A DNA stretch of 64,000 bases, taken from positions 1 through 64,000 of the forward strand of contig JAHHRG010000001.1 of the NCBI GenBank assembly GCA_020025965.1, read 5' to 3'. Position 1 is the first letter of the stretch, and each line of letters starts with the position of its first letter. This DNA is from Sutterella sp. (GTDB taxonomy: Bacteria > Pseudomonadota > Gammaproteobacteria > Burkholderiales > Burkholderiaceae_F). The notes under the pieces were generated by a model, which ran no database searches, was not told the DNA's origin, and saw only the letters and a program-made list of their open reading frames with translations. Below, one piece after another: positions 45,543-55,073 of this stretch. The translations under genes and the position numbers were made by a program.

Positions 45543-47245
45543 TTCTTTTCCAAGCCGAGTTTCTTACCGATTTCGATGACTCGCGGATCGTCCTGCGTTT
45601 TCTGACGAAGTGTCAGATAAAAGTCTTTGGCTTCTTGAACACGGCCGCCTTTGCAGAGAATTTCGACCAAATGACCGGCAACTTCGATATCGAAGAGCTT
45701 CTTGAGAGACGTGATCGTAAATTCGGCAGCCTGATCGTAGCGGCCTTCCTTAAAGCAAAGCCATCCCATGGAGTCGAGAACATATGGATCAGCCGGCGCC
45801 AGTCGATAGGCGTGTTCGATCAAGCTTCTTGCTTCGGTAAGATTTCGATTGGCGACAACCCAGATGTAACCTAAGGCATTGTTGCCTTGGATATGATCGG
45901 GGGCGAGTTCGAGAAGCTTTAAAAGATACCCTTCGGCTAAGTCGCGCTGATTGAGATTAACGGCAGTCATGGCTGTGTCGTAAAGCGTTGCGACATTGTC
46001 GGGGTCTTTGAGCAACTCGGCTTGCATCATTGCCAAGGCATCATTAGCGCGGTTGTTGGCAATCAACAGTTTGGCGCGCGTTGTACGGAAAAGCGACGCA
46101 TCTTTCGGCGAATCAATGCTTGCCTTTTCAAGCAACTCAAGTGCGTCGTCAAGACGATTAAGTTCGACGAGCACATTGGCTTCTCGGATACGAGCATCTG
46201 GTGCAAGTGGACCAGTCGTCAGTTTGGCGAGGTAGCCGGCTTCTTCTGTGTGTTTGCCTGCTAGATGCGCAGCATCAGCCAGGCGCGTCCAAACGTCATT
46301 TGACGAGAGATCTATTTCAGGATTGAAGTTGCGGGCTGCTTCAATATACTGATTGAGGTAATCCTCTGCGAGGTCATAAGATCGGCAATCGAAGGCAAGA
46401 ATACCGGCATTCAACAAAATGGCCGGATCCTCGGGAGCGTTACGGACCGCTTTTTTTATTTCGGAGAGTGCACGGTCAGAGTGTCCCGTGCGAGCGAGTA
46501 CCTGGCTGTAGATGAGTGCGATCGGTGCGTTGTCCGAGTGCTTATGGAGAAAACGAACGAGAATTTGTTCGGATTGTTTCTTGTCGTGACGCCAGCAGAT
46601 TTCAGCTGAAGCTGCAACGACTTTCTCATCGTCTGGCGAAAGCTCGACGGCACGAGCAGCCGAGCGGCACGCTTCAGGGAGGTTGCCCTGAGTCTGTCGG
46701 AAGATACCGATGGCAATTTGTACCTGAGCGCTGTCAGCTTCTTTTTCCCAATAGGGCTCGAGTCCGCTTTCAACAAAGGGAAGTTTACTCGACTGACGGG
46801 CAAGTGCCTTTGTGACGCGGACAACCCAGTCACTTTTATCTTCGGCGATGCGGTACATCAACGCTAATTCTTTTAGGAATTCTTCCTGATGGCCGTTTTG
46901 AACAGCATTCAAAAGGATGGTCTGGTGTGGCATTTCCGACTCGGGATCGAGTTCGATCCAGCGATGCGCAGCAATGAGCAACAGTTCGGTGTCGTTCGTT
47001 TGCATAGCTGCGTGCCAAGCCAACGCCGCAATGTCTGCATTCCCCGTGCGATCAAGTGCCTCGTTGTAATAGCGATAAGCAGTCAACGGCATTCCACGAT
47101 GTAAAGCAACATCGGCGGAGATAACGTCGGCCAAAGTGTCGGCGATGGACTCGTCAGCAGGTTTGTCCTGTGCTGCCTGAGCGCTCAGAAGGCAAAGTGC
47201 GGAACAGATCGCAACGGTGGTTTTGGTGAAGAAAGACACGGGCAT
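45539..47245 (-). CDS. TPR-repeat periplasmic protein
   Basis: A 568-residue protein with a signal peptide (VAICSALCLLSAQAAQ) and about ten tetratricopeptide repeats. Repeats are seen at DPATLLNAG-like units, GDPDNVATLYDTAMTAV and ADPYVLDSMGWLCFKEGRYDQAAE. The place upstream of lolB is conserved in betaproteobacteria. TPR proteins act as scaffolds; a role in outer-membrane lipoprotein or envelope assembly is inferred only from the location. It is coupled to lolB by a four-base overlap. Confidence 0.85.
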   Translation of the reverse strand: MPVSFFTKTTVAICSALCLLSAQAAQDKPADESIADTLADVISADVALHRGMPLTAYRYYNEALDRTGNADIAALAWHAAMQTNDTELLLIAAHRWIELDPESEMPHQTILLNAVQNGHQEEFLKELALMYRIAEDKSDWVVRVTKALARQSSKLPFVESGLEPYWEKEADSAQVQIAIGIFRQTQGNLPEACRSAARAVELSPDDEKVVAASAEICWRHDKKQSEQILVRFLHKHSDNAPIALIYSQVLARTGHSDRALSEIKKAVRNAPEDPAILLNAGILAFDCRSYDLAEDYLNQYIEAARNFNPEIDLSSNDVWTRLADAAHLAGKHTEEAGYLAKLTTGPLAPDARIREANVLVELNRLDDALELLEKASIDSPKDASLFRTTRAKLLIANNRANDALAMMQAELLKDPDNVATLYDTAMTAVNLNQRDLAEGYLLKLLELAPDHIQGNNALGYIWVVANRNLTEARSLIEHAYRLAPADPYVLDSMGWLCFKEGRYDQAAEFTITSLKKLFDIEVAGHLVEILCKGGRVQEAKDFYLTLRQKTQDDPRVIEIGKKLGLEKK

Positions 47246-47325
47246 GAAGCAGAGTTGCCGAAAAAGAAGATATAAATAAGGTATTGTAAGTTCTTAGTGT
47301 ACTAGAACAGCAAGAGCACCGACAT

Positions 47326-48414
47326 ATGTCCCAAGCAAAGGAAGAATTTACGTCCAGACTCCTGACATGGTATCGCGCGAACGGTCGATACAATCTGCCA
47401 TGGCAAAAGAGTTGCGAGTGGTATCCTCGCATGCTTTCCGAAGTAATGCTTCAGCAAACGCAGGTAATGACCGTGATTCCGAAGTTCAATGCCTTTATAG
47501 AAAAGTATCCGACACCTGAATCGCTCGCTCGGGCTGCTGATGATGAGGTCATGGCTTTGTGGGCAGGGCTCGGGTATTACTCAAGAGCAAGGAACCTTCT
47601 GAAGGCTGTTCGAGTTGTCGTGAACGATTTGGGTGGTGTTTGTCCACCTACGGCCAAAGGACTTGCTGAACTTCCTGGCATTGGTCCATCGACGGCGGGG
47701 GCCATCGCTTCTTTTGTGTTCAACGAGCGGGCGGTGATGGCGGACGGAAATGCGCAACGCGTTCTTTCAAGAATCTTCCTAGTGGAAGGATCAACTGCAG
47801 ACACTGCTTTTAAAAAAGAAATCTGGTCGTTGGCAGAGAGCCTTTTGCCTGCGTCTGACGATATGCCTGCCTATACGCAGGCTCTGATGGACCTAGGGGC
47901 TCTTCGCTGTACGCGAAACCCAAAATGCGAGGGCTGTCCTATGGCGGATATTTGCGGAGCACTTCAGGTTGATCGTGTGGCCGACTATCCGGCGAAGAAG
48001 AAAAAACGCGAACGCCCCGTAAGGCATCTCGCCGTTGTATTTCCGTTTTCGGGTGACGAAGTTTGGCTTCGTAAAAAAGTAGAGAAAGGCGTTTGGCGTG
48101 ATTTGTGGCTTCCTCTCACGGCAGAAACGCAAGAGGAACCCGACCGAGAGAGGATTCCTCGCCTTTGCGGGTTGTCGGACGATGTTATTCGACGTTGTGT
48201 AGTCATGGACACGCTGGTTCACGACTTTACTCACTATCGCGTGTTGATTTATGCTGTTGCAGTTGACGTTCGAAAAGACGCGCTCCCAGCAGATGGTCTT
48301 TGGATTGTGGCCGAAAATGACGGTACGGTTGGCATGCCAACACCTATCGCGAGGCTTCTCGAAGATATCAGAAATTATCGTCGAATGATGCCGATTCTCT
48401 CGGAGCTTCAGTGA
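47326..48414 (+). CDS. mutY: A/G-specific adenine glycosylase MutY
   Basis: 362 residues. It removes adenine mispaired with 8-oxoguanine. Catalytic Glu39 lies in SEVMLQQTQV, the HhH motif is LPGIGPSTAGAIASF and catalytic Asp140 is in VMADGNAQRV. The iron-sulfur ligands are C195, C201, C204 and C210. The first spacing has five residues where six are usual. The C-terminal NUDIX-like domain (about 225-355) senses 8-oxoG. The gene overlaps the end of the convergent rapZ by seven bases. Confidence 0.95.
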   Translation: MSQAKEEFTSRLLTWYRANGRYNLPWQKSCEWYPRMLSEVMLQQTQVMTVIPKFNAFIEKYPTPESLARAADDEVMALWAGLGYYSRARNLLKAVRVVVNDLGGVCPPTAKGLAELPGIGPSTAGAIASFVFNERAVMADGNAQRVLSRIFLVEGSTADTAFKKEIWSLAESLLPASDDMPAYTQALMDLGALRCTRNPKCEGCPMADICGALQVDRVADYPAKKKKRERPVRHLAVVFPFSGDEVWLRKKVEKGVWRDLWLPLTAETQEEPDRERIPRLCGLSDDVIRRCVVMDTLVHDFTHYRVLIYAVAVDVRKDALPADGLWIVAENDGTVGMPTPIARLLEDIRNYRRMMPILSELQ

Positions 48415-49313
48415 GTTTGGGCAGCTTTTTCTGTGCCGATGATATTTCCCTGATCAACAATCCGGTGGCGAACAATGACGCCGTTGTGATCTCTGAATCG
48501 GCGGCCGAGTTCTTCAGCTACGTAAACTGAGCGGTGCTGACCACCGGTGCAACCGATGGCGACCGTTAGATAATGACGGTTCTGGGCAATGTAGGCTGGT
48601 AGCCATTTGCGGATAAAGCGTTCGATATCCCCGACCATGTCCTGAACGTCTTTTTTTTCGCGAAGGAAAGCGGCGACAGGTTCATCTTTGCCAGTAAATG
48701 GACGAAGAGCCGGATCGTAATAAGGATTCGGCAAACAGCGAACGTCGAAAACCAGATCGGCTGCAACTGGAATCCCGTGCTTGAAACCGAAAGACTCAAA
48801 GGCGAGCGTCATATGTGTCTGGCGGGTATTCGCGAAATCCTTTACCCATTTGCGAAGCTGCGAAGGCATCAGGTTCGTGGTATCTAGGAGACTCGATTGT
48901 TCGGCAAGAGGCGCCAAGAGCTGACGTTCGAATTCAATAGCTTCCTGTAGACTCAAAATGGTATCAGTTTGAGTCTTTATGGAAAGTCTGTGAGAGAGCG
49001 GATGACGGCGGCGGGTTTCCGAATAGCGTTGAACGAGTTCGTCTGTTGAAGCCGTAAGGAACAAAATGCGCGGATCATCACCGTCAACGGCGAGCTGATT
49101 AAGGGCTTCAAGCGTTGATGTGAAGTCAATTTCACTGCGGGCATCAATGGCGATCGCAGCGGCTGTGACGTTTTTTTTCTTCAAATCGGCCACAACAGGG
49201 ACTAGGAAAGTCGCCGGCAAATTGTCGATGCAGAAAAAGCCGCTGTCTTCAAGTTGTTTGAGGGCGATAGACTTACCGCTACCGGAAAGTCCCGAAATGA
49301 TGAATACACGCAT
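48408..49313 (-). CDS. rapZ: RNase adapter RapZ
   Basis: 301 residues. The N-terminal P-loop GLSGSGKS (8-15), DNLPATFL, and the C-terminal RNA-binding part with VAIGCTGGQHRSVYVAEEL are present. In E. coli RapZ steers RNase E to the GlmZ sRNA and so controls GlmS amino-sugar synthesis. It follows ptsN by about 20 bases. The hprK gene that often sits between ptsN and rapZ in betaproteobacteria is absent. Confidence 0.95.
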   Translation of the reverse strand: MRVFIISGLSGSGKSIALKQLEDSGFFCIDNLPATFLVPVVADLKKKNVTAAAIAIDARSEIDFTSTLEALNQLAVDGDDPRILFLTASTDELVQRYSETRRRHPLSHRLSIKTQTDTILSLQEAIEFERQLLAPLAEQSSLLDTTNLMPSQLRKWVKDFANTRQTHMTLAFESFGFKHGIPVAADLVFDVRCLPNPYYDPALRPFTGKDEPVAAFLREKKDVQDMVGDIERFIRKWLPAYIAQNRHYLTVAIGCTGGQHRSVYVAEELGRRFRDHNGVIVRHRIVDQGNIIGTEKAAQTH

Positions 49314-49332
49314 AAAAACGCTTTCCGTTCAT

Positions 49333-49830
49333 TTATTCATTATCTTCGAAATCTTGTTCGAAATGGATGTCTCCGGGTGCAACCCAGCTGTGAAAAAGTT
49401 CGCAGACTTCTACTTCGGTTTTGGCAGATAACAGAGCCTGACGCATGTTCTTATCGGAGAAAATGGCGGCGGTTTCTCGTAAAAGCTTCAGATACTGGTC
49501 GTTGTCGTCATTGGGAATAAGAAGACAGAAGAAGAGTTGAACAGGACGTCCGTCGGGAGCGTCGAGAGGGAGCGGTTCCTTGGTTCTCAAGAATACGACT
49601 GTAGGCTCGGGGACTTCCGCGAGACGGCCGTGAGGAATGGCGCAACCGCCCCCGACGCAAGTCGACCCGAGTCGTTCGCGCGCAATGAGGGCGTCGAAGG
49701 CTGCAGTATGGGAGATCCCAGCAGACGATTCAAACACCAGACCAGCTTCTTCATAAAGGCGTTTGCGGCTAACGACGTCAAGGTTAAGGCGAACTGTTTC
49801 GAGGGTGATTAACGGAGCAATGAGATTCAT
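49333..49830 (-). CDS. ptsN: PTS IIA-like nitrogen regulatory protein PtsN
   Basis: A 165-residue EIIA-Ntr. The phospho-acceptor His67 is in GGGCAIPHGRL, and REKLGSTCVG-type RERLGSTCVGGG precedes it. It belongs to the nitrogen PTS that links metabolism to potassium and envelope stress. ATG 49830 (MNLIAPLITL) is the family start; an upstream ATG at 49911 would add 27 residues and overlap rpoN. It lies 77 bases from rpoN with no hpf gene between. Confidence 0.93.
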   Translation of the reverse strand: MNLIAPLITLETVRLNLDVVSRKRLYEEAGLVFESSAGISHTAAFDALIARERLGSTCVGGGCAIPHGRLAEVPEPTVVFLRTKEPLPLDAPDGRPVQLFFCLLIPNDDNDQYLKLLRETAAIFSDKNMRQALLSAKTEVEVCELFHSWVAPGDIHFEQDFEDNE

Positions 49831-49907
49831 ACAATAATGGACCGAGGAAAAACCTCGGAAATAATTGGATAGTTCGAGTGTACCGAACTCTGACGAGAAT
49901 TGCGGGA

Positions 49908-51350
49908 TCAATGACGTTTTCTGACACGTGCGCTAGGGATTCCAACCAATTCACGGTACTTTGCAACTGTTCTTCTGGCAATCTCAATGTTTCTTGCTTG
50001 GAGTATTGTACAAAGTGCGTCGTCGGTGAGCGGCTTTGCCGGATCTTCGTTGGCAACGAGCTTGGCAATTAGTGCGCTGATCTGAGCTCGGCTCAGTTCC
50101 TCAGAGAGTTGACTCGGATCACCGCTCTTAACGCCAGCTGTTGAAAAGAACGAACGCAGTTCATACATGCCGGTTTGGCAAAGGACGAACTTGCCGTCCA
50201 CAGCACGCGAGACAGTAGAGTCATTAATGCCGAGTTCTGTGGCAAGATCTCCGATTTTCCAGGGTTTCAAAGACGTTGGGCCGTCAGTGAAGAACGCCTT
50301 TTGTTCTCGTACAAGGGTGTCGCCGATTTTCTGCAAAGTCTCCTGACGAGCGAGCAAGCCGCGCATGAAGCTTCGAGCTTCGTCTGAATAACGTGAGGCG
50401 AGAGCCTGACCGATGTTGGTCGAGATTTCGCGAGCTTCGTCTTTGTCTTTCAATCGCACGTCCTGATAAAGCCCTGTAGGGAGTTTGGCAACGAATTGGT
50501 TGTTGTGCCGAAGAATAATGATGTCTGGTTGAACGTACTGAGGTGTATGAGATGTTTTACGAATCGGATAGGGATTGAGCTTGGAGAGAACAGCAAGTAC
50601 CTCGTCAAGTAACTCCGACTTTTTATGAGCGTCTTTAATCAGCGCTTTACGGTTGTGGCGCGCAAGTTCGAGAAGGTCTTCTCTAAGGATCTTTTCGATG
50701 ACTGTAAGTATTTCGTCGGATATGAGACCGTTCTTATTGAGTCGTTCTGCCTGCAGAATCATCGCTTCAACGGGATTTACGGCGCCGATGCCCGGAGGAT
50801 CCATGCTTTGAAGTCTCCGAAGAGCTAATTTCCAGTCGGCCAGAGAGACATTGTGAACGCTCGATTCTTTTGCAATGCGTTCGTAGTCGCGGGCAATATT
50901 GTCAAGTGGTGTCGTTAGGAAGCCTCGGTCGTCCAATTCTTCAATCAAACAGACTATAAAAAATGAGTCACGAGGGCTGTAGGAGAGAAAACGCAGATCC
51001 TCGAGGAGATCCTCGCGGAAATTCGTTTCAACCGCGATATTCTCAATTGGTGAGGTTTCACTCGAAGAGACGTGCCAGACGTTGTACATAGCTTCGAGCG
51101 GCAATTCCGGTTCGGAAGAATTTTCTTCTTCCGAACTGTTTTGAATGTCGTTGTCGGAATTTTTGGAGATCGAGGTTTCGTCAACCTCGGTCAGAGACTC
51201 TTCTCGTTCGAGCAGGGGATTGTTGTCTAGTATCAAGTCAATTTCGGCTTGAAGTTCAACGGACGTCATTTGCAGAAGTTGCAGGGATTGGATTTGTTCC
51301 TGCGAAAGTTGTTGATGCTGCTTGAGCAGAACGTTGAGTCTCGGTTCCAT
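49908..51350 (-). CDS. rpoN: RNA polymerase sigma-54 factor
   Basis: 480 residues. The Gln-rich region I is LLKQHQQLSQEQIQSLQLLQM. An acidic region II (about 40-90) follows, then the core-binding domain and the C-terminal RpoN box ARRTVAKYRE with GIPSARVRKRH. It directs activator-dependent transcription from -24/-12 promoters. No sigma-54 activator is present in the window. It follows lptB by about six bases. Confidence 0.97.
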   Translation of the reverse strand: MEPRLNVLLKQHQQLSQEQIQSLQLLQMTSVELQAEIDLILDNNPLLEREESLTEVDETSISKNSDNDIQNSSEEENSSEPELPLEAMYNVWHVSSSETSPIENIAVETNFREDLLEDLRFLSYSPRDSFFIVCLIEELDDRGFLTTPLDNIARDYERIAKESSVHNVSLADWKLALRRLQSMDPPGIGAVNPVEAMILQAERLNKNGLISDEILTVIEKILREDLLELARHNRKALIKDAHKKSELLDEVLAVLSKLNPYPIRKTSHTPQYVQPDIIILRHNNQFVAKLPTGLYQDVRLKDKDEAREISTNIGQALASRYSDEARSFMRGLLARQETLQKIGDTLVREQKAFFTDGPTSLKPWKIGDLATELGINDSTVSRAVDGKFVLCQTGMYELRSFFSTAGVKSGDPSQLSEELSRAQISALIAKLVANEDPAKPLTDDALCTILQARNIEIARRTVAKYRELVGIPSARVRKRH

Positions 51351-51356
51351 AGAATC

Positions 51357-52124
51357 TTACATGCGGAAGTCTTCCCCGAGGTAGATAGTTCGAACATCGG
51401 GATTATTGATGATCTCGTCTGGTTGGCCAGAGGCGAGGACGCGACCGTCGTTGATGATGTAGGCATGGTCGCAGATCGCCAACGTTTCACGGACGTTGTG
51501 GTCGGTAATGAGTACGCCGATGTTGCGTTCGCGAAGGAAGCGAACGATACGTTGAATTTCAATTACGGCAATCGGGTCCACACCGGCGAACGGTTCGTCG
51601 AGTAGGATAAACCGCGGATTGGCAGCTAGGGCGCGAGCGATTTCGGTACGACGACGTTCTCCTCCCGAGAGCGACATGGCAAGGTCGGTGCGAAGTCGTG
51701 CGATCGAGAGCTCGTCTAGAAGGTTGTTGAGACTTTTTTCGATTTCATCCTTCGAGAGTGGCTTGCCTTCATCGTCCGTCTGCAATTCAAGAATGGCACG
51801 GATGTTGTCTTCTACCGTGAGCTTACGGAAGACACTAGCTTCCTGAGGAAGGTAGGAGAGCCCCATGCGGGCTCGCTTGTAGATCGGCATGTGCACGATC
51901 GATTCACCGTCAAGTTTGATCGTACCATTGTCAGCGTTAACTAGGCCTACTACCATGTAGAAAGTGGTCGTTTTACCGGCACCGTTTGGACCGAGAAGAC
52001 CGACGACTTCGCCGGACTTCACCTTAAGGCTGACGCCTTTGACAACCTGACGAGAGCCGTAGTGTTTCATTAAACCGTCGGCTTCCAACGTGTGAACGGT
52101 TTGTTCGTTAGTGAATTCGGACAC
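51357..52124 (-). CDS. lptB: LPS export ABC transporter ATPase LptB
   Basis: A 255-residue ATPase. Walker A is GPNGAGKTT, the Q-loop is [13 protein letters not shown], the signature is LSGGERRR, Walker B is [12 protein letters not shown] and the H-loop is LITDHNV. It drives LPS extraction by LptFG. It begins three bases after the lptA stop codon and is followed by rpoN, the standard order. Confidence 0.97.
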   Translation of the reverse strand: MSEFTNEQTVHTLEADGLMKHYGSRQVVKGVSLKVKSGEVVGLLGPNGAGKTTTFYMVVGLVNADNGTIKLDGESIVHMPIYKRARMGLSYLPQEASVFRKLTVEDNIRAILELQTDDEGKPLSKDEIEKSLNNLLDELSIARLRTDLAMSLSGGERRRTEIARALAANPRFILLDEPFAGVDPIAVIEIQRIVRFLRERNIGVLITDHNVRETLAICDHAYIINDGRVLASGQPDEIINNPDVRTIYLGEDFRM

Positions 52125-52127
52125 GAT

Positions 52128-52709
52128 TTAATCCTTGGACGTAGAAAGCTTGGTGGAGCTAGAGAGAGAAGTTCCGGTACGCGGTTCGTTCTTTTCCGAA
52201 CTCTTGCGTGGAGCGATGATCGTAGTGACTCGTTGCCCCTTTGTACCCTGAACGTTCGAACGGGCGTTGCGCATGTCATAAACAATGCGTTCGCCACTCG
52301 TCATGTCTTTACTGATTCCGTTTTCTGTGCGGTTAAGAGATGCATTCTCGGTGAGCGTAACAGTGTCAGTTTCTTCGTCATAAACGATGCAGTTGGCATC
52401 GGCATGAACCCATTCTTCAATATGTGCTTTTTTCTGATCGCGTTGCTGCTTGAAGTGAGCCGGCTGGCCGGTGATAACGACGTGACGGTAACCCTTGGGT
52501 GTGATGCTTAACTCGAGACGTACCCCCGTCAGGCGCATGGAACCTTGCGTCACGACGACGTTGCCGGAATAAATAGCAGTCTGCTTGATTTCATCGCCGT
52601 TGAAACGGTCGGCGGTCACTTCAATCGGTTGATCGCGATCGGTGTCGAGCGCTAGAGCAGGACTCGAAATGGTAGCGGCTAGGAAAAGGGAGATTAATAG
52701 CTTTCTCAT
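52128..52709 (-). CDS. lptA: LPS transport periplasmic protein LptA
   Basis: A 193-residue periplasmic bridge protein. The signal peptide is MRKLLISLFLAATISSPALA. The OstA/beta-jellyroll domain has PIEVTADRFNGDEIKQTAIYSG and GNVVVTQGSMRLTG. The C-terminal tail is Ser/Thr/Lys-rich and probably disordered. ATG 52709 is chosen because the signal peptide starts there; a TTG at 52721 overlapping the lptC stop codon is an alternative. Confidence 0.93.
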   Translation of the reverse strand: MRKLLISLFLAATISSPALALDTDRDQPIEVTADRFNGDEIKQTAIYSGNVVVTQGSMRLTGVRLELSITPKGYRHVVITGQPAHFKQQRDQKKAHIEEWVHADANCIVYDEETDTVTLTENASLNRTENGISKDMTSGERIVYDMRNARSNVQGTKGQRVTTIIAPRKSSEKNEPRTGTSLSSSTKLSTSKD

Positions 52710-52717
52710 TGGATCAA

Positions 52718-53332
52718 TCAATTAAAAGGGAGCGAAGGTGACCGGGTATTCGGGTGGAAGGTCGTTGAAATACGATCTTTCAATTCTAGCTGTCGCCCTA
52801 TGTTGTCGTAGGACATACCGCCCTTGGCTTTGAACTCGTCGGGGCCACGACGCATCAGAACCGGCTTGTCGGTTTCCAGTTTGGAAATGTCAAGGTAGGT
52901 CCTCATATATTCAGTGTTGAAATACATTTCGGGACTTTGTTTATCCGCACGACGTGTAACGGTTACGTTGCCAGCCAATTCAATCGTTTCCAGATCGTCG
53001 TTGCTCCAAGCACGTTCACTCTTGAGGGTGAGTTGCGGTTTGTCGGGGTTCAACGAGAAATAACGAACATCGGTCGCGTTCATGTGTCCATCAGAAAAAT
53101 GATTCATTTCGAACGCTGAAAGACGATCGGAGGCGATTCCGTTCTTATCAAAACTCGTGAGCATCACGTTTTTGGCCTGGAAGTCGGGGCTACTTTCGCT
53201 CGGGACATATTTCAAGCCTTCGTATTGAGTCTGAATCGAGTAGTAATAGCTACTGGCTACCAACATGCAAAGGAGTGTGGCTCCGATGATGGCAGTGATG
53301 CGGTCGCGAATGACAAGTCTGCGTTGGCCCAT
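52718..53332 (-). CDS. lptC: LPS export protein LptC
   Basis: A 204-residue inner-membrane protein. One N-terminal helix (ITAIIGATLLCMLVASSYYYSI) is followed by a periplasmic jellyroll (GNVTVTRRADK, MYFNTEYMRTYLD). It passes LPS from LptBFG to LptA. The sequence is weakly conserved as usual, and the call rests strongly on position between kdsC and lptA. Confidence 0.9.
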   Translation of the reverse strand: MGQRRLVIRDRITAIIGATLLCMLVASSYYYSIQTQYEGLKYVPSESSPDFQAKNVMLTSFDKNGIASDRLSAFEMNHFSDGHMNATDVRYFSLNPDKPQLTLKSERAWSNDDLETIELAGNVTVTRRADKQSPEMYFNTEYMRTYLDISKLETDKPVLMRRGPDEFKAKGGMSYDNIGRQLELKDRISTTFHPNTRSPSLPFN

Positions 53333-53384
53333 GGATACTCGAATAAAGTCGTGAAATTACCAAAAGGTGTCGGATGGCAAGAAA

Positions 53385-53918
53385 TTATTTGCCCAGAACA
53401 TAAGTGTCATGGACAAGTTTATCCCACACACCCTGAGATGTAAGAATGAGTTCAGTCAATTCTCGAACGGCCCCTGCGCCGCCCGCTTTGCGGGACTGCC
53501 AATGCGTGTAGTTGAGAAGAGCTGGATTACCATCGGCAGGTGTCGTTGCAAGCCCTACGCGCATAAGAAGCGGCAGATCCGGGACATCATCGCCCATGTA
53601 AGCAACTTCGGCATCTGTCAGTCCTGTTTCTTTTAAGAGCGTTTCATAGGCGGTTGTCTTGAAGCGCTGTCCCTGGGCGACACGCGTCACACCGAGTTCG
53701 CGCATGCGTTCAGCAACGATCTGAGATGTGCGTCCCGTGATGATAGCGACTTCAATACCAGCCTTCTGTAGCATTTTGATGCCTAGACCGTCACGAACGT
53801 TGAAGTGCTTATAGAGCTCGCCCGTGGCAGCAATGTTAACGGCACCGTCAGTCAGAACGCCGTCAACGTCTAGAACGAGCATGCGTACGCGAGCGGCGCG
53901 AGATTCCACCGTAGTCAT
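53385..53918 (-). CDS. kdsC: 3-deoxy-D-manno-octulosonate 8-phosphate phosphatase KdsC
   Basis: A 177-residue HAD phosphatase without a cap domain. The nucleophile motif is LVLDVDGVLTDG (Asp17/Asp19). IITGRTS is motif II, and AYMGDDVPDLPLL is motif IV. It releases Kdo from Kdo 8-phosphate. It lies 21 bases after kdsD and upstream of lptC. Confidence 0.95.
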   Translation of the reverse strand: MTTVESRAARVRMLVLDVDGVLTDGAVNIAATGELYKHFNVRDGLGIKMLQKAGIEVAIITGRTSQIVAERMRELGVTRVAQGQRFKTTAYETLLKETGLTDAEVAYMGDDVPDLPLLMRVGLATTPADGNPALLNYTHWQSRKAGGAGAVRELTELILTSQGVWDKLVHDTYVLGK

Positions 53919-53939
53919 GACTTTCTCTCTTCTTCGGAA

Positions 53940-54923
53940 TTAAAGAACTTTAGCCGCAATCAGATCGTGCGTATGCACGGCACCGATGAGGCGGTTTTCT
54001 TCGTCAACGACGAGAAGTTGGTTGCACTGTGATTCGTCAATAAGTTTGACGGCAGCAGCCGCGAGTTCGCTGGCCGCGATGGTTTTCGGCGTACGAGTCA
54101 TCACGTCGCCGATGACGATCTGACGAATGTCGCCCACACGTTCGATGAGACGGCGAAGATCGCCTTCTGTAAAGATGCCTACGACGCGATTGTTGTCGTC
54201 AACTACACTAGTCATCCCGATGTGCTTTGCCGTAATTTCACGTACGGCATCGAGAACCGTAACGGATTGACGTACGGATGGGATATCTTCGCCGGTACGC
54301 ATGAGATCCTGAACGTGAATGAGAAGACGACGACCCAAAGCTCCACCTGGATGACTGCGTGCAAAGTCTTCTTTGGTGAATCCCTTGGCAGAAAGACAGG
54401 CAACGGCGAGTGCATCGCCTAAAGCGAGCGTCATCGTGGTCGACGTCGTCGGCGCCAAATTGAGCGGACAGGCTTCACGCTTGACATGGCAGTTAATGTG
54501 CACATCGGCATATCGAGCCAAGCTTGATTCGGGATTTCCCGTCATGGCGATGAGCGTAGCGCCTTCTCGCTTGAGCGTGGGGACAATGGTGAGCAGTTCA
54601 TTAGTTTCGCCCGAATAGGAAATGGCGAGAACGGCATCGGCGGCAGTAATCATTCCGAGGTCGCCGTGAGCAGCTTCGGCTGCATGCACAAAATAAGCAG
54701 GTGTACCGGTCGAAGCAAAGGTGGCGGCTAGTTTGCGGCCGATGTGACCGGACTTGCCAACACCGGAGACTATCAGTCGGCCCCGACAATTCAATAAGAG
54801 AGAAACAGCCTTGACGAATTCCTCCCCGAGTTCGGCGGCGGCATGAGTCAGGGCGGCGGCCTCTTGCGTCAAAACTTCCCGGCCCAACTGCACGGCAGTT
54901 TCGGCATCGAGTGTGTAATGCAT
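53940..54923 (-). CDS. kdsD: D-arabinose 5-phosphate isomerase KdsD
   Basis: 327 residues. The N-terminal SIS domain carries VSGVGKSGHIGRKLAATFAS, HAAEAAHGDLGMI and SYSGETNELL. Two C-terminal CBS domains (about 205-325) follow. It makes arabinose 5-phosphate for Kdo synthesis. It is the first gene of the minus-strand kdsD-kdsC-lptCAB-rpoN-ptsN-rapZ run. Confidence 0.96.
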   Translation of the reverse strand: MHYTLDAETAVQLGREVLTQEAAALTHAAAELGEEFVKAVSLLLNCRGRLIVSGVGKSGHIGRKLAATFASTGTPAYFVHAAEAAHGDLGMITAADAVLAISYSGETNELLTIVPTLKREGATLIAMTGNPESSLARYADVHINCHVKREACPLNLAPTTSTTMTLALGDALAVACLSAKGFTKEDFARSHPGGALGRRLLIHVQDLMRTGEDIPSVRQSVTVLDAVREITAKHIGMTSVVDDNNRVVGIFTEGDLRRLIERVGDIRQIVIGDVMTRTPKTIAASELAAAAVKLIDESQCNQLLVVDEENRLIGAVHTHDLIAAKVL

Positions 54924-55021
54924 GTCGGATGTCCTTAAACGAAATTAATCTATTAATGATAACGAAAAGAGGCGATACGCGTTAGCTGGAAATGAAGCAA
55001 ATTGTTCGTTTTCAGCTATGA

Positions 55022-55046
55022 AAAAGCCCCGAAATTCGGGGCTTTT
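55022..55046 (-). terminator. Intrinsic terminator of gltL
   Basis: The stem AAAAGCCCCG / CGGGGCTTTT has a 5-base loop, just after the gltL stop codon on the minus strand. Confidence 0.85.
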
Positions 55047-55073
55047 GAGAAAACGAAGGATCTGAGCTGTTTA

